Assembly: GCF_003172875.1 (NCBI RefSeq)
Contig: NZ_QGKM01000022.1
Location: 1-48,179 of the forward strand
Direction of reading: 5' to 3'
Length of the DNA stretch: 48,179 nucleotides
Source: Leucothrix pacifica
GTDB lineage: Bacteria; Pseudomonadota; Gammaproteobacteria; Thiotrichales; Thiotrichaceae
Under the pieces are notes generated by a model. It was given only the letters and a program-made list of their open reading frames with translations, searched no databases and was not told the DNA's origin. Each line of letters begins with the position of its first letter. Position 1 is the first letter of the stretch. The translations under genes and the position numbers were made by a program. Below are positions 25,047-35,600 of this stretch, piece after piece.

Positions 25047-26432
25047 ATGACCCCTGACGCATCTGATTTTTGGTTTTTACCGCTTGGCGGAACCGGTGAA
25101 ATCGGAATGAATATGAATCTCTACGGTCATGATGGGCAATGGTTAATGGTGGATTGCGGAATCACATTTGCCAAACCTACGGAAGAAGAAAAAGCATTAG
25201 GTCTGCCACCTTCAGCGCCACCGGTTCAAATGGCAGACCCAGAGTTTATTGCCTCGCGCAAGGAACAACTGGTTGGTTTAGTCATCACACATGCTCATGA
25301 AGATCATATCGGCGCTGTGCCCTATCTCTGGGAGCAATTACGATGCCCCGTCTACACAACAAAATTTACTGCTGAAATTCTCGACCGTAAACTCAAAGAC
25401 GTTGGCATCAATAAAAAAGTCCCGGTACATATTATTGACCCCACCGTACGACATGATATTGGGGTATTCAATCTACAGTGGGTCACGCTGACTCACTCGA
25501 TTCCGGAGCCTTATGCACTGCTTATTCGCACACCAGTAGCAAAAGTCTTTCATACGGCTGACTGGAAACTAGACCCGCAGCCGGTCATTGGTGAACCCTT
25601 TGATGAGAATGAATATCGCAAGATTGGTGATCAGGAAATTGACGCCATGATCTGTGACTCCACAACCGCCAATGTAAAGGGACACTCGATCTCAGAAGCT
25701 GATTTGGTCACGGGCTTAACAGATATTATTAGCAAGGCAAAAGGTCGCGTCGTTGTAACGTGCTTTGGCAGTAATCTGGCACGCTTAAAAACCCTGTACG
25801 ATATCGCTGGAACCTGTGATCGTCATATTGCGTTACTGGGGCGCTCTATGGTCAATATGGCGGATGCTGCTAAAAAGTCTGGTATCTGGCCTAATCAAAA
25901 GAACATCGTAGACTCCTCATATCTTTGCTATTTGCCGAAACACTCTGTACTGGCGATCGCGACCGGCAGTCAAGGCGAACCACGCACCGCGCTATACAGG
26001 CTGAGCCATGACAACTTTTTTGATATGGCTTTAGAACCGGGTGACACCGTGATCTTCAGCTCCAGAGCCATCCCCGGTAATGAGCAAGATATAGATGACT
26101 TAATCGAACGACTGGAGTCTATGCAAATTAATGTGGTGACTTATGCCAACAGTGAATTACCCATTCACGCTTCCGGCCATCCGGCAGTGGATGAGCTCAA
26201 GCTGATGTACCAATGGATTCATCCGGATATGTCCATTCCGGTTCATGGTGAGCCTCAACACCTGAGCGCCCATGGCAAGCTGGCAAAAGCCATTGGTGTA
26301 CCGCGACAACAGATTGGTAAGAATGGCGATATCTACTACATAGCGCCATACCGGGGCATTCGCCGCGCTGCCGTTGAAACAGGCAGGCTGGGGCTAAAAA
26401 ACCGCAAGTTAGTGCGCATGGATAACTGGTAA
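25047..26432 (+). CDS. Ribonuclease J-like MBL/beta-CASP protein (short form)
   Basis: 461 residues with a metallo-beta-lactamase core: GGTGEIGMN, then THAHEDHIGA (H82, H84, D86, H87 metal ligands), HTADWKLD, and the beta-CASP motifs (CFGSNLARL, SSRAIPGNE and SGHP). This is the RNase J family, with 5'-3' exonuclease/endonuclease activity on RNA. It is about 90-100 residues shorter than typical RNase J and lacks the C-terminal domain used for dimer or tetramer formation. RNase J is uncommon in gammaproteobacteria, which normally rely on RNase E. The ATG has only a weak upstream purine run. The stop is 4 bases from the convergent cyclase stop. Confidence 0.85.
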   Translation: MTPDASDFWFLPLGGTGEIGMNMNLYGHDGQWLMVDCGITFAKPTEEEKALGLPPSAPPVQMADPEFIASRKEQLVGLVITHAHEDHIGAVPYLWEQLRCPVYTTKFTAEILDRKLKDVGINKKVPVHIIDPTVRHDIGVFNLQWVTLTHSIPEPYALLIRTPVAKVFHTADWKLDPQPVIGEPFDENEYRKIGDQEIDAMICDSTTANVKGHSISEADLVTGLTDIISKAKGRVVVTCFGSNLARLKTLYDIAGTCDRHIALLGRSMVNMADAAKKSGIWPNQKNIVDSSYLCYLPKHSVLAIATGSQGEPRTALYRLSHDNFFDMALEPGDTVIFSSRAIPGNEQDIDDLIERLESMQINVVTYANSELPIHASGHPAVDELKLMYQWIHPDMSIPVHGEPQHLSAHGKLAKAIGVPRQQIGKNGDIYYIAPYRGIRRAAVETGRLGLKNRKLVRMDNW

Positions 26433-26436
26433 ACAC

Positions 26437-28095
26437 TTAAGCCGCCGATGTTGTCTCAGCGCTAGACAGATCAGAGTAGGTACACACCTGATCACGACCC
26501 TGTCGTTTTGCCTGATATAAAGCCTTATCCGCTGCCGCCAGGGCATCCCGGAAGTAATCATCACCCTGAGCAATACACTCAACGCCAATACTCACAGTCA
26601 CGCTGATATTGCCACTGCTAGTCATGACAGGAGACTGGCTGACCACGCGTCTTAAGCGCTCACACACAGCATGCGCACTCGCCAGATCAGCACCGATCAT
26701 TAGTAGTGCAAACTCCTCTCCACCATAACGCGTCAATATGTCCGATTTCTTCAACACATTGAGCATACGCTGGCTCACAACCACTAGCACCTCATCACCA
26801 ATAGGATGGCCAAAGGTATCGTTAATGGTTTTAAAGCGATCTATATCAATCATAGCAACAGACACTGGCTGCCCTTTTGCATGCTCCTCTTTGACCATCT
26901 CATCGCCAAACTGATCCAGTGCACGGCGGTTATAAAGTCCGGTCAGTGGATTACGAAGGACAGACTCTTGCAACTCATCAACAGGTTTTAGGAATCGCAA
27001 GGCCAGCAAAAAGGCAATCAAGGTAATCACCAGCGAACTGATGACTGCGGCCAAAATCTGCCAACGCTGCGCACTGCGGATCATTTCAATAAAGTCACTC
27101 TCAGGAGCCGTGACGACAACCGTCCATTCCAGTCCGAGTTTGTTGTAGGAATGAAAAACCGCGTGATAGGTTTCACCCTCAAACTCCAATGTCACTGTCC
27201 TTACATCATCTGATACGAAACTTTTTCCTTCAGCTTCCAGAGCCGCGATAGACTTCTTCGACAACTCATCATCAATGTCTGCCAGACTGATCATCATGTG
27301 TTTTTCAGGGTTAGCCGGATCTGGCTTCATAATAGTGTCAAAGTCAGTATGCGCCACCATCTCTTTATTGCGGGTTGCGATCAGCGCAGTGCTATTGTAG
27401 CTTAATTCATTTTTACTCAAAAAGTGAGATAGGTTACTGATTTCAATATCTAAGCCCATCACACCAATCGGCTCTTTGGCTGCATTTAATACCGGACTGG
27501 AAACACTGATACCGGGGCGCTGGGAAGTGAAGTAAACATAGGGTGCAGTCCAGCGATAACTGGAATCACTAACGACCTTAAACCAAGGTCTGGTTCGCGG
27601 GTCGAAGTCGGTGGGAGTATCTACCCTATCCCTTTCTATAAATGCGGCGGTTCGGTAGACCAGTTGAGTCTTTCGAACACCCTTATCTTTGACGACATAC
27701 TTAGTCACATAAGGTGATAGTTCATCGGCTTCGCCGTGTCTGGTAAACAGAAAACCACCATTTATCCAGCCAAAATACATCCCAGAAAAGTTCGCATTTA
27801 CGCTGACTTGCTGAAAGAAATACCGCTCCATGGTTTCTCCGGACGTCACCGGCAACACACCAGCCTCCATCAAGCCACGAGCATTTTTAATCAGATGCTC
27901 TGCCGGTTGAAGCAAGTTCTCGACACTCTGAACAGACTCAGTGGCCACCGCCTTCATCAACCCCCTAACGTGTTTGAGATACGCTTCTTCGCCCCATAAG
28001 TGGCTGATTAACATCATTAAACCGACTGTAACAATTTGTAGGCACAATAACGCAATAAATGTGATTTTAGCAATTGGCCACTTGTTCTTATCCAT
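26437..28095 (-). CDS. Diguanylate cyclase with periplasmic Cache domain
   Basis: 552 residues. One N-terminal helix (ITFIALLCLQIVTVGLMMLI), a periplasmic double-Cache sensor region (about 35-330, with the DPRTRPWFK and GVMGLDIEI Cache signatures), a second helix (ILAAVISSLVITLIAFLLALRFL) and a cytoplasmic GGDEF domain (about 375-535). The active site is GGEEF at 458-462, so it should make c-di-GMP. The inhibitory I-site position reads KKSD instead of RxxD, so product inhibition may be lost. DPLTG is NPLTG here. The Cache ligand is unknown. It converges with the RNase J gene. No clear ribosome-binding site. Confidence 0.93.
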   Translation of the reverse strand: MDKNKWPIAKITFIALLCLQIVTVGLMMLISHLWGEEAYLKHVRGLMKAVATESVQSVENLLQPAEHLIKNARGLMEAGVLPVTSGETMERYFFQQVSVNANFSGMYFGWINGGFLFTRHGEADELSPYVTKYVVKDKGVRKTQLVYRTAAFIERDRVDTPTDFDPRTRPWFKVVSDSSYRWTAPYVYFTSQRPGISVSSPVLNAAKEPIGVMGLDIEISNLSHFLSKNELSYNSTALIATRNKEMVAHTDFDTIMKPDPANPEKHMMISLADIDDELSKKSIAALEAEGKSFVSDDVRTVTLEFEGETYHAVFHSYNKLGLEWTVVVTAPESDFIEMIRSAQRWQILAAVISSLVITLIAFLLALRFLKPVDELQESVLRNPLTGLYNRRALDQFGDEMVKEEHAKGQPVSVAMIDIDRFKTINDTFGHPIGDEVLVVVSQRMLNVLKKSDILTRYGGEEFALLMIGADLASAHAVCERLRRVVSQSPVMTSSGNISVTVSIGVECIAQGDDYFRDALAAADKALYQAKRQGRDQVCTYSDLSSAETTSAA

Positions 28096-28300
28096 GTGTT
28101 AGTTATCAAGATGAAAGGCTGGCGGTTGAAACGTTGCTTAGTCAACAAATCATCACATGATATGTCTATTTTTTAAGCAAGTAATTACTGTATAGGATAC
28201 ACAAATCTTTCACTAAAATATGCGACTTTGATGCAAATCAAGCTGCTTTTTGTATTTATGGCTTAAAGTCCAATCAATATCTGCAAAGTTGTCTGGATCA

Positions 28301-29368
28301 ATGCACTCTCTGTCATACAAAAAAACTCTTAATTACCTGATTTGGCTAAGCCTCACTCTTCTGCCTGTACTGGCATCATCTTCTTTATATGCTCAAGAAA
28401 ATGGTGCAGCACTGTACAAACAACATTGTTCTGCTTGCCATAGCAATACCGGCGAAGGCGGCATTGGCTTACCATTGGCGACACCTTCTGTGATTGAATC
28501 ACTGCCTGACTCCTACATCAAAAAGACAATTATTCAGGGTCGTCCGGGACGCATTATGCCTGCCTTTGATCAACTGTCAGCTGATGAAGTCGACGCTATC
28601 GTAGGTCATATGCGTTTATGGGGAGAACAAAAAGTCAGTAACGATACAACACCGATTAAAGGGAATGCTTTAAAAGGTAAAGCGACTTACCAACAGCATT
28701 GTGCCAGCTGCCATGGTCAGAACCTTGAAGGAAATACACTAGGAACAGGGGTTACTTTTTCACGAGACAGATCATTGCCCGTGATGCCACCTGCGCTGAA
28801 TAATGCAGGTTTTTTAGATGCCGCCAGTGACGCCATGTTGAAATATAGTATTTCACATGGCCGTATCGGAACGCCTATGCCTGCGTTTGCCGACACTCTG
28901 ACTGAGCCACAAATTAACGATGTTGTTAGCTACATTCGGGCCGCTCATCAACAGCAAGCCAAGCCTCCGGTGGATGAAGATGCCTTGAGCCTGATGTATG
29001 ACTCGCCATTAGATTTTGATGAAACCGTGGACGCCGTGCGCAGTACAATCAGCGCCTACAATTTCAGAACGTTTCCCGACCGCTACATCGAGCAAGGACT
29101 TACCGACGAATTCTCCAGCAATAAGAAACAAGTCATTATTCGTTTCTGCAATTTCAAAAAACTCTACGATGCCATCCGCATAGAGCCACGCATCGGCACC
29201 ATTCTGCCTTGCAAGATCACCATCTTTGAAACTGAAGACGGCGAAGTAAAGCTGGTAACAGTCAACATCAAACGCTATGGCAGCTTGTTTAATAACGCTC
29301 AACTGGACAAGGCACTAGAAGCCATTAGCGAAGCTTATGAAGAAATCCTCGATGAGGTAACCTTGTAA
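28301..29368 (+). CDS. Dihaem cytochrome c fused to a DUF302 domain
   Basis: 355 residues. Signal peptide (LIWLSLTLLPVLASSSLYA), then two class-I cytochrome c domains with haem sites CSACH (43-47) and CASCH (134-138) and axial Met candidates in GRIMPAF and GTPMPAF. The last 125 residues form a DUF302-like domain (LMYDSPLDFDETVDAV to the C-terminus, with LPCKITIFETEDGEV as its core strand). The protein should be periplasmic and redox active. The ATG at 28301 gives a normal signal peptide; the frame is open to 28250. It overlaps the next gene, also DUF302, by one base (TAATG). Domain calls are clear, but the function of the fusion is unknown. Confidence 0.85.
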   Translation: MHSLSYKKTLNYLIWLSLTLLPVLASSSLYAQENGAALYKQHCSACHSNTGEGGIGLPLATPSVIESLPDSYIKKTIIQGRPGRIMPAFDQLSADEVDAIVGHMRLWGEQKVSNDTTPIKGNALKGKATYQQHCASCHGQNLEGNTLGTGVTFSRDRSLPVMPPALNNAGFLDAASDAMLKYSISHGRIGTPMPAFADTLTEPQINDVVSYIRAAHQQQAKPPVDEDALSLMYDSPLDFDETVDAVRSTISAYNFRTFPDRYIEQGLTDEFSSNKKQVIIRFCNFKKLYDAIRIEPRIGTILPCKITIFETEDGEVKLVTVNIKRYGSLFNNAQLDKALEAISEAYEEILDEVTL

Positions 29369-29844
29369 TGACAATAGCAATGAATAAATTACTGATCACA
29401 TTCCTTTACACGCTGGCGACCGCGATATGCGTTGTCAGCAATACAGCAGTGGCCACTGAGGATATTCTGACCGCCCGCACCTCATCAGACTTTGAAAGCA
29501 CTTTAGAAAAGTCCAAACTGGTCTTAGAAGAACACAACTTTACTGTAGCGCATGTGCAGCGTTGTGATGGTGGCTTACGACAAATGGGTTACCATACGGA
29601 TAATTATAAAATTATCTTCTTTGGCCGTTTAGAAGAAGTCAGAGAAGTAACTAGGGCTCATCCTGAACTAATGCCTTTTCTCCCGCTGAAACTGGCTGTT
29701 TTTGCTGAGAAGGACGAAACCCTGCTATCCATCGTCAATCCGACATCCATCCTGGCCATGATGCCAGCACTTGAGAAAGAGCTACAGCCTCTGTTCAGTA
29801 AATGGGAAAAGGAACTGAGACAAGTACTGGCAGAGTTTCAGTAG
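29368..29844 (+). CDS. DUF302 domain protein, exported
   Basis: 158 residues with a signal peptide (LLITFLYTLATAICVVSNTAVA). The mature part is one DUF302 domain: DFESTLEKSKLVLEEHNFTVAHV, then KIIFFGRLEEV, LMPFLPLKLAVFAEKDET and LLSIVNPTSI. DUF302 proteins are small periplasmic or cytoplasmic alpha/beta proteins of unresolved function. It overlaps the cytochrome-DUF302 fusion by one base, so both are expressed together and may interact through their DUF302 domains. An alternative in-frame ATG lies at 29380. It converges with the dioxygenase gene. Confidence 0.82.
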   Translation: MTIAMNKLLITFLYTLATAICVVSNTAVATEDILTARTSSDFESTLEKSKLVLEEHNFTVAHVQRCDGGLRQMGYHTDNYKIIFFGRLEEVREVTRAHPELMPFLPLKLAVFAEKDETLLSIVNPTSILAMMPALEKELQPLFSKWEKELRQVLAEFQ

Positions 29845-29846
29845 GC

Positions 29847-30605
29847 CTAGATAATACGAATAGCCGGTAAGCGATCCGACTTGGTTTGACTCACCGGCAC
29901 AGTCTCTTCTCCATGATAAGTAAACACCAAAGAACACTTTATCTCATCTGTCTTACAGCGGTCAGCCGCGTGGAAAATGAAAGGACTAAACAGCAGTACA
30001 TCCCCAGCATTTAACTCAACATAGATCGCTTTGGCTAACTGTGCCTGATTGCCCTCGTAATCCAGTTTCAGGAACTGTAAATCATCTAATCCCTGATCAT
30101 CAACATGCCACAGGTGTGACCCCGGAATCACTTTCATCCCACCGTTTTGTGCATGCTCCGGGCCTAGCGCAGTCCACGCATTGATCAGGCGATTATCAGA
30201 ATAATGCCAGTAACGCGTGTCACGATGCCACAAGGTGTCGCTGCTATATTTAGGATGTTTGGTCATCACCGTATTGTGATGATTGGGCGTCAGCCATAGC
30301 TCCTGAGAACCTAATAACTGTTGGATGTTTTGAGCGATGTACTCATTATGTGCCCATTTCCTGAAGATCTCATCACGCTCATAAGCCATCAAGATACGGC
30401 GTGCGGTATTACCACCGGGAGCATCCTTACTTTCCGGCGCACCGGGGTAGTTAACGGATGACTCTAACTCCAGCGGCTCTTCTCGTGACGCCAGACTCTC
30501 AAACGTTTTCTCACGCATTACCTCAATCGTTGCTTTGTCAGCGACAGCAGGTAGCACTATATAGCCTTGCTCATTAAAGGTTTGAACTTGATCTTGGGTC
30601 AGCAT
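29847..30605 (-). CDS. Phytanoyl-CoA dioxygenase family protein
   Basis: 252 residues, a non-haem Fe(II)/2-oxoglutarate-dependent oxygenase fold. The iron-binding facial triad is visible: WHRDTRYW supplies His and Asp, and FSPFIFHAADR supplies the distal His followed by the 2-oxoglutarate-binding Arg. GGMKVIPGSH is also a family hallmark. The family hydroxylates diverse small molecules, including compatible solutes, phosphonates and lipids, and the substrate cannot be predicted. A GAGGCG box lies before the ATG. It stands alone between the DUF302 gene (convergent) and the ABC exporter genes. Confidence 0.9.
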   Translation of the reverse strand: MLTQDQVQTFNEQGYIVLPAVADKATIEVMREKTFESLASREEPLELESSVNYPGAPESKDAPGGNTARRILMAYERDEIFRKWAHNEYIAQNIQQLLGSQELWLTPNHHNTVMTKHPKYSSDTLWHRDTRYWHYSDNRLINAWTALGPEHAQNGGMKVIPGSHLWHVDDQGLDDLQFLKLDYEGNQAQLAKAIYVELNAGDVLLFSPFIFHAADRCKTDEIKCSLVFTYHGEETVPVSQTKSDRLPAIRII

Positions 30606-30682
30606 AGGGATCGCCTCGGGGTTGTCGGACTAACACCATAAACCCCGATTATGAACCTGCTTTTAAGTGAATCAAGCTATAT

Positions 30683-31444
30683 TTATTGCTTCAAGCGATA
30701 ACCAGTTTTGAACATCCACCAAACCACTCCAAGGCATAAGCTGAGGAACACCGTAATCATCAATAAACTGGTGACAACAGGTACATCGCTCACACCAAAA
30801 AAGCTCCAGCGGAACCCGCTAATCAAGTACAGCACGGGGTTAAACAGTGTGATCTTCTGCCAGATCGGGGAGAGCATACTCACCGAATAAAAGCTGCCTC
30901 CCAGAAACACCAAAGGCGTAATCACTAACAAGGGGATCAACTGCAATTTTTCAAAATTGGTCGCCCATAAACCGATGATAAACCCAAATAAACTAAAGGA
31001 TATACAGGTCAGAATTAAGAAAGCCACCATCCAAACCGGATGCTTAACTTCCAAATCAACAAAAAATCCGGCAGTGAATAAAATGATTAATCCAATGATC
31101 AGCGACTTAGTTGCAGCAGCACCCACATAACCAATCAGAATTTCAAAAAACGAAATTGGTGCTGACATAACCTCATAAATCGTCCCGGTAAATTTGGGAA
31201 AAAATATCCCGAATGAGGCGTTAGAAATACTTTGTGTCAGCAATGACAACATGATCAAACCAGGTACGATAAACGAACCATAAGGCACACCTTCCACTTC
31301 CTGAATTCGCGACCCTATCGCGCTACCAAATACGACGAAATACAAGCAGGTGGAAAGCACCGGTGAGGCGATGGTTTGCAGTAAGGTATTCCATGCACGC
31401 AACATTTCGTTAAAGTAGATTACTTTTATTGCCTGAAAATTCAT
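30683..31444 (-). CDS. ABC-2 type exporter permease (YadH-like)
   Basis: 253 residues with six helices. The motifs [33 protein letters not shown] and [16 protein letters not shown] place it with the YadH/ABC-2 permeases, which act as homodimers with a matching ATPase. It overlaps the ATPase gene upstream by 4 bases. The substrate of YadGH-type exporters is not settled. No accessory fusion protein is nearby. Confidence 0.93.
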   Translation of the reverse strand: MNFQAIKVIYFNEMLRAWNTLLQTIASPVLSTCLYFVVFGSAIGSRIQEVEGVPYGSFIVPGLIMLSLLTQSISNASFGIFFPKFTGTIYEVMSAPISFFEILIGYVGAAATKSLIIGLIILFTAGFFVDLEVKHPVWMVAFLILTCISFSLFGFIIGLWATNFEKLQLIPLLVITPLVFLGGSFYSVSMLSPIWQKITLFNPVLYLISGFRWSFFGVSDVPVVTSLLMITVFLSLCLGVVWWMFKTGYRLKQ

Positions 31445-32367
31445 GCCTCGTCCTCCACTAATTTAACAAAAATATCTTCCAATGAACTCTGGGTCGTTTT
31501 TAAATCTTTAAGGGACAAACCAGCTTCATTCACCTGTTGTAGCAAACTGGTGATACCAGTGTGTTCCGCACGCGTGTCATAGGTGTAAGTCAGTGCCTGA
31601 CCATCCTCAGATAACTGCAGCTGGTATTTGGCCAGACTATCCGGCACTGCAGAAATCGAATCTTTAAGCTCAATCGTCATCTGCTTCTCACCCATCTTAT
31701 GCATCAGGGTATCTTTGTCCTCAATGAGTAACAGTTCACCTTTTGCAATCACACCCACACGGTCTGCAATTTCCTCTGCTTCCTCAATATAGTGAGTGGT
31801 CAGAATAATCGTCACACCCGACTCACGCAGCTTGTTAACGATCTTCCACATGTCCTTACGCAACTCAACATCCACACCGGCGGTCGGCTCATCTAAGAAG
31901 AGAATCTTTGGTTCATGGGACAAAGCCTTGGCAATCAGCACACGTCGCTTCATACCACCAGATAACGTCATCAATTCACTGTCTTTCTTATCCCACAAAC
32001 TGAGGTCTTTAAGCAGTTGTTCGATATAGGCATGATCAGGCTTTTTCCCGAATAAGCCACGGCTAAAATTAACCGTATCCCACACCAAATCGAATGCACC
32101 CAACGATAACTCTTGCGGCACTAAACCAATGTCTTTGCGTGTCAGACGATAGTCTTTGATAATATCGTTACCATCTACCGTGACCGTGCCCTCTGTCGGC
32201 GACACCAAGCCACAAATAATTGAAATCATGGTCGTTTTACCCGCACCATTTGGCCCCAGTAAAGCGAGAATCTCACCTCTTTCAATTTCTAAATTCACGG
32301 ATTTAAGCGCTTGATGCCCAGAGTCATAGGTCTTACTCAAGTCTTTTATCGAAATAATTACAGACAT
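31441..32367 (-). CDS. ABC transporter ATP-binding protein (YadG-like)
   Basis: 308 residues, the same length as E. coli YadG. Walker A is GPNGAGKTT, the Q-loop is LVPQELS, the signature is LSGGMKRR, Walker B is [12 protein letters not shown] and the H-loop is [12 protein letters not shown]. The C-terminal 85 residues form the family extension. It powers the YadH-like permease encoded by the next, 4-base-overlapping gene. The ribosome-binding site is weak. It diverges from the lysophospholipid recycling gene. Confidence 0.95.
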   Translation of the reverse strand: MSVIISIKDLSKTYDSGHQALKSVNLEIERGEILALLGPNGAGKTTMISIICGLVSPTEGTVTVDGNDIIKDYRLTRKDIGLVPQELSLGAFDLVWDTVNFSRGLFGKKPDHAYIEQLLKDLSLWDKKDSELMTLSGGMKRRVLIAKALSHEPKILFLDEPTAGVDVELRKDMWKIVNKLRESGVTIILTTHYIEEAEEIADRVGVIAKGELLLIEDKDTLMHKMGEKQMTIELKDSISAVPDSLAKYQLQLSEDGQALTYTYDTRAEHTGITSLLQQVNEAGLSLKDLKTTQSSLEDIFVKLVEDEA

Positions 32368-32604
32368 ATTTTAGCCATTTTTTTAAGGGACCAGAACGTA
32401 GATCCGGTCGATGGATACTATTCTGTCTCACTTAATAGCTCAATAGTTTTTCCGGAGGCTAGCCGCTCAAGCCTGCACAAGCATCACATATCACGACTAT
32501 TCGCCCCGTAAAATGCAACTCAGACATAAATAGTTGAGATAATCGTAACTGTTGCGCACTATGGTTATAGGCACAATAAATTATAGAGATAACACAGGAA
32601 TAAC

Positions 32605-35600
32605 ATGGGAAAGTTACTAAAAATTGCCGGAGCTCTGCCTTTTCTAATGGCGGTTTTTCTCAACACCGTCGTCGATCTTGGCCATAAAATTGTTATCCAA
32701 AACACCATCTTCAAGGTTTATGATGGCAGCGAACAGGTATATCTTACCGCCATCGTCAATGGCCTGATCCTGCTTCCGTTTATTCTTATGTTCAGCACCG
32801 CTGGCTATATTGCGGACAAGTTTCCGAAGAGTACCGTCATGCGACTCGCGGCATGGGCAGCGGTTGCATTAACCATCGGCATTACGATTTGTTATGCGAT
32901 GGGTTGGTTCTGGACTGCCTTTGCCATGACGTTCTTACTCGCGGTGCAATCTGCTATCTACTCTCCCGCTAAGTATGGCTATATCAAATCACTGTTTGGA
33001 AAAGAGCATCTGGCAGAAGGAAACGGAATTGTTCAGGCAATTTCTATCATCGGTATTTTAGCCGGCACGCTACTGTTTTCCATCCTATTTGAAATGTGGT
33101 TTCCAACAAGCTCGTTGGACAAAGGCGCCATTCTTAGCACACTGGTACCCGTAGGCTTTATTCTAATCGCCAGCAGTGTGCTTGAGCTGGTGATGATGTA
33201 TCGCCTGCCTCAACTGGAACCAATACAAGCAGATCAGCAGTTTGACTTTAAAGCACTACGTAGCGGATCAATGACAGCCGCCAACCTAAAACCCGTGTTG
33301 GCTAATAAAGTAATCTTCCTGTCTATTATCGGCTTGGCCGTATTTTGGTCGATTGGCCAAGTCATGCTGGCAGCCTTCCCTGCTTTTGCCAAAGCGCAAA
33401 CCGGTGAAACCAACACGATTGTTATTCAAGCAGTGTTAGCTGCATCAGGATTAGGCATCGCACTCGGCTCCTTAATAGCCGGACGTTTTTCAAAGAACTA
33501 TATCGAAACCGGTTTAGTACCGGTCGGTGCAGCGGGTATTGCGATCGGCCTGTTTATCCTACCGACACTCAGTAGCCAATGGCTAATGGGGCTGGATTTC
33601 TTCTTTATCGGTGTGATGGGCGGTATGTTTATCGTCCCGCTAAATGCTCTGATTCAATATCATGCGGAGGAAAACAACCTCGGGCGTGTTTTAGCCGCGA
33701 ATAATCTGATTCAAAACATCGCGATGCTTAGCTTCCTGTTGATTACCGTCGCGTTTGCGATCGCCGGAATTGGCAGTACACAGCTACTACTATTAATCGC
33801 AGTAGTGGCTGTTATCGGCTTTGGGTATACGGTTTACCAACTCCCACAAAGCTTAGTGCGCTTTATTCTGTCCTACCTGATGAATCTGAAATATAAGGTC
33901 AATGTAGAAGGCATGAAGAATATCCCTGCCAGTGGTGGCGTGCTCATGCTAGGCAACCATATCAGCTGGATTGACTGGGCAATTGTGCAATTAGCCTCAC
34001 CTCGTCCGGTTCGCTTCGTCATGTTACGGGCGATCTATGAGCGTTGGTATCTGACCTGGTTCTTTAAATTATTTGGTTCCATTCCGATTGAATCCGGCCC
34101 GCGCAGTGCTAAGGCCTTAGAAACAGTTGCCGAACTTCTCAACCAAGGTGAAGTGGTTTGCTTATTTCCGGAAGGCACTATCACCCGCACGGGGCACCTC
34201 AGCATTTTCAGGCAGGGCTATCAAAAAGCGGCTGCAATGTGTCACGATGATGTTGTTATTGTGCCGTTTTATTTACGTGGCCTGTGGGGCAGCCAGTTTT
34301 CACGCTCCTCAGACAGACTCAAAAACACACCGAAACAAGGCAGAAAGCGCGAGCTACTAGTGAGCTTTGGCAACGTGTTGCATAAAGACACAGATAGCAA
34401 AGTACTCAAGCAACGTATTTTTGACCTCTCCATCATCGCCTGGAAAAGCTATAGCAACACCTTGCCAACTTTAGCAGACGCATGGATTGATAGTGCCAAA
34501 CACGTCGATGGTGAAATGGCACTAGCAGACAGTATTAGCAAACCACTGTCCGCCAGAAACACGCTGGCAGCATCTATCGCATTTTCTCGTCGCATCAAAA
34601 AGTGTAGTCCGGAGCAAAATATCGGATTACTACTACCGACCAGTAGCGGTGGAGTGATTGCTAATATGGCGGGATTACTCGCAGGAAAAACACTGGTTAA
34701 CCTCAACTACACAGCCAGTCGCGAGGCATTTTCATCGGCACTAAAGCAAGCAAACATCACAACCGTTTACAGCTCCTCATTATTCTTAAATAAGCTAAAA
34801 AAGCGCGGTATTGATTTATCAGCAGCACTGGCAGATGCGAAAGTAATCCACCTGGAAACACTGAGAAAAGAGATCTCAACGCTGGAAATGATAAGCACAT
34901 TAACCATCATCAAACTGCTTCCGGCATCTGCTCTGAAAACACTCTACAGCAGCAACCACGACAACCAAACAACCGCAGCCATTCTATTTTCCAGCGGCAG
35001 TGAGGGCGCACCAAAAGGTGTTGAGTTAACTCACCGAAATATCATGGCAAACCTTAAGCAAGTGGGCGAAATATTAAATGCAGACAGCGATGATGTGGTC
35101 ATGGCATCTCTGCCATTATTCCACGCCTTTGGTTTAACCGTGACGCAGTTCCTCCCGTTGATAGAGGGCTTGCCGATGGTGTGTCACGCTGACCCAACCG
35201 ATGGCGAGGGAGTCGGTAAGGCCGTCGCAAAATACCGTGCAACCATATTATTTGGCACCTCGACTTTCTTCCGTTTATATACCCGTGATAAGAAGGTGAA
35301 ACCGCTGATGTTTGACAATTTACGCATCGTGGTCTCGGGTGCTGAAAAACTAAACCAGCAAGTGCGTGAAGCCTTCAAGATGAAATACTCAAAGGACATC
35401 TATGAAGGCTACGGCACCACAGAGACAACGCCAGTAGCCAGTGTAAACTTACCGGATGTTTTAGACACCACTTACTGGTACACGCAGATCGGCGGCAAGC
35501 AAGGCACTGTCGGCATGCCGCTACCCGGAGCAAGCTTCAAAATCGTTGACCCCGTTAGCTTTGAAGAGCTTCCCAATGGCGAAGACGGCATGATTTTGAT

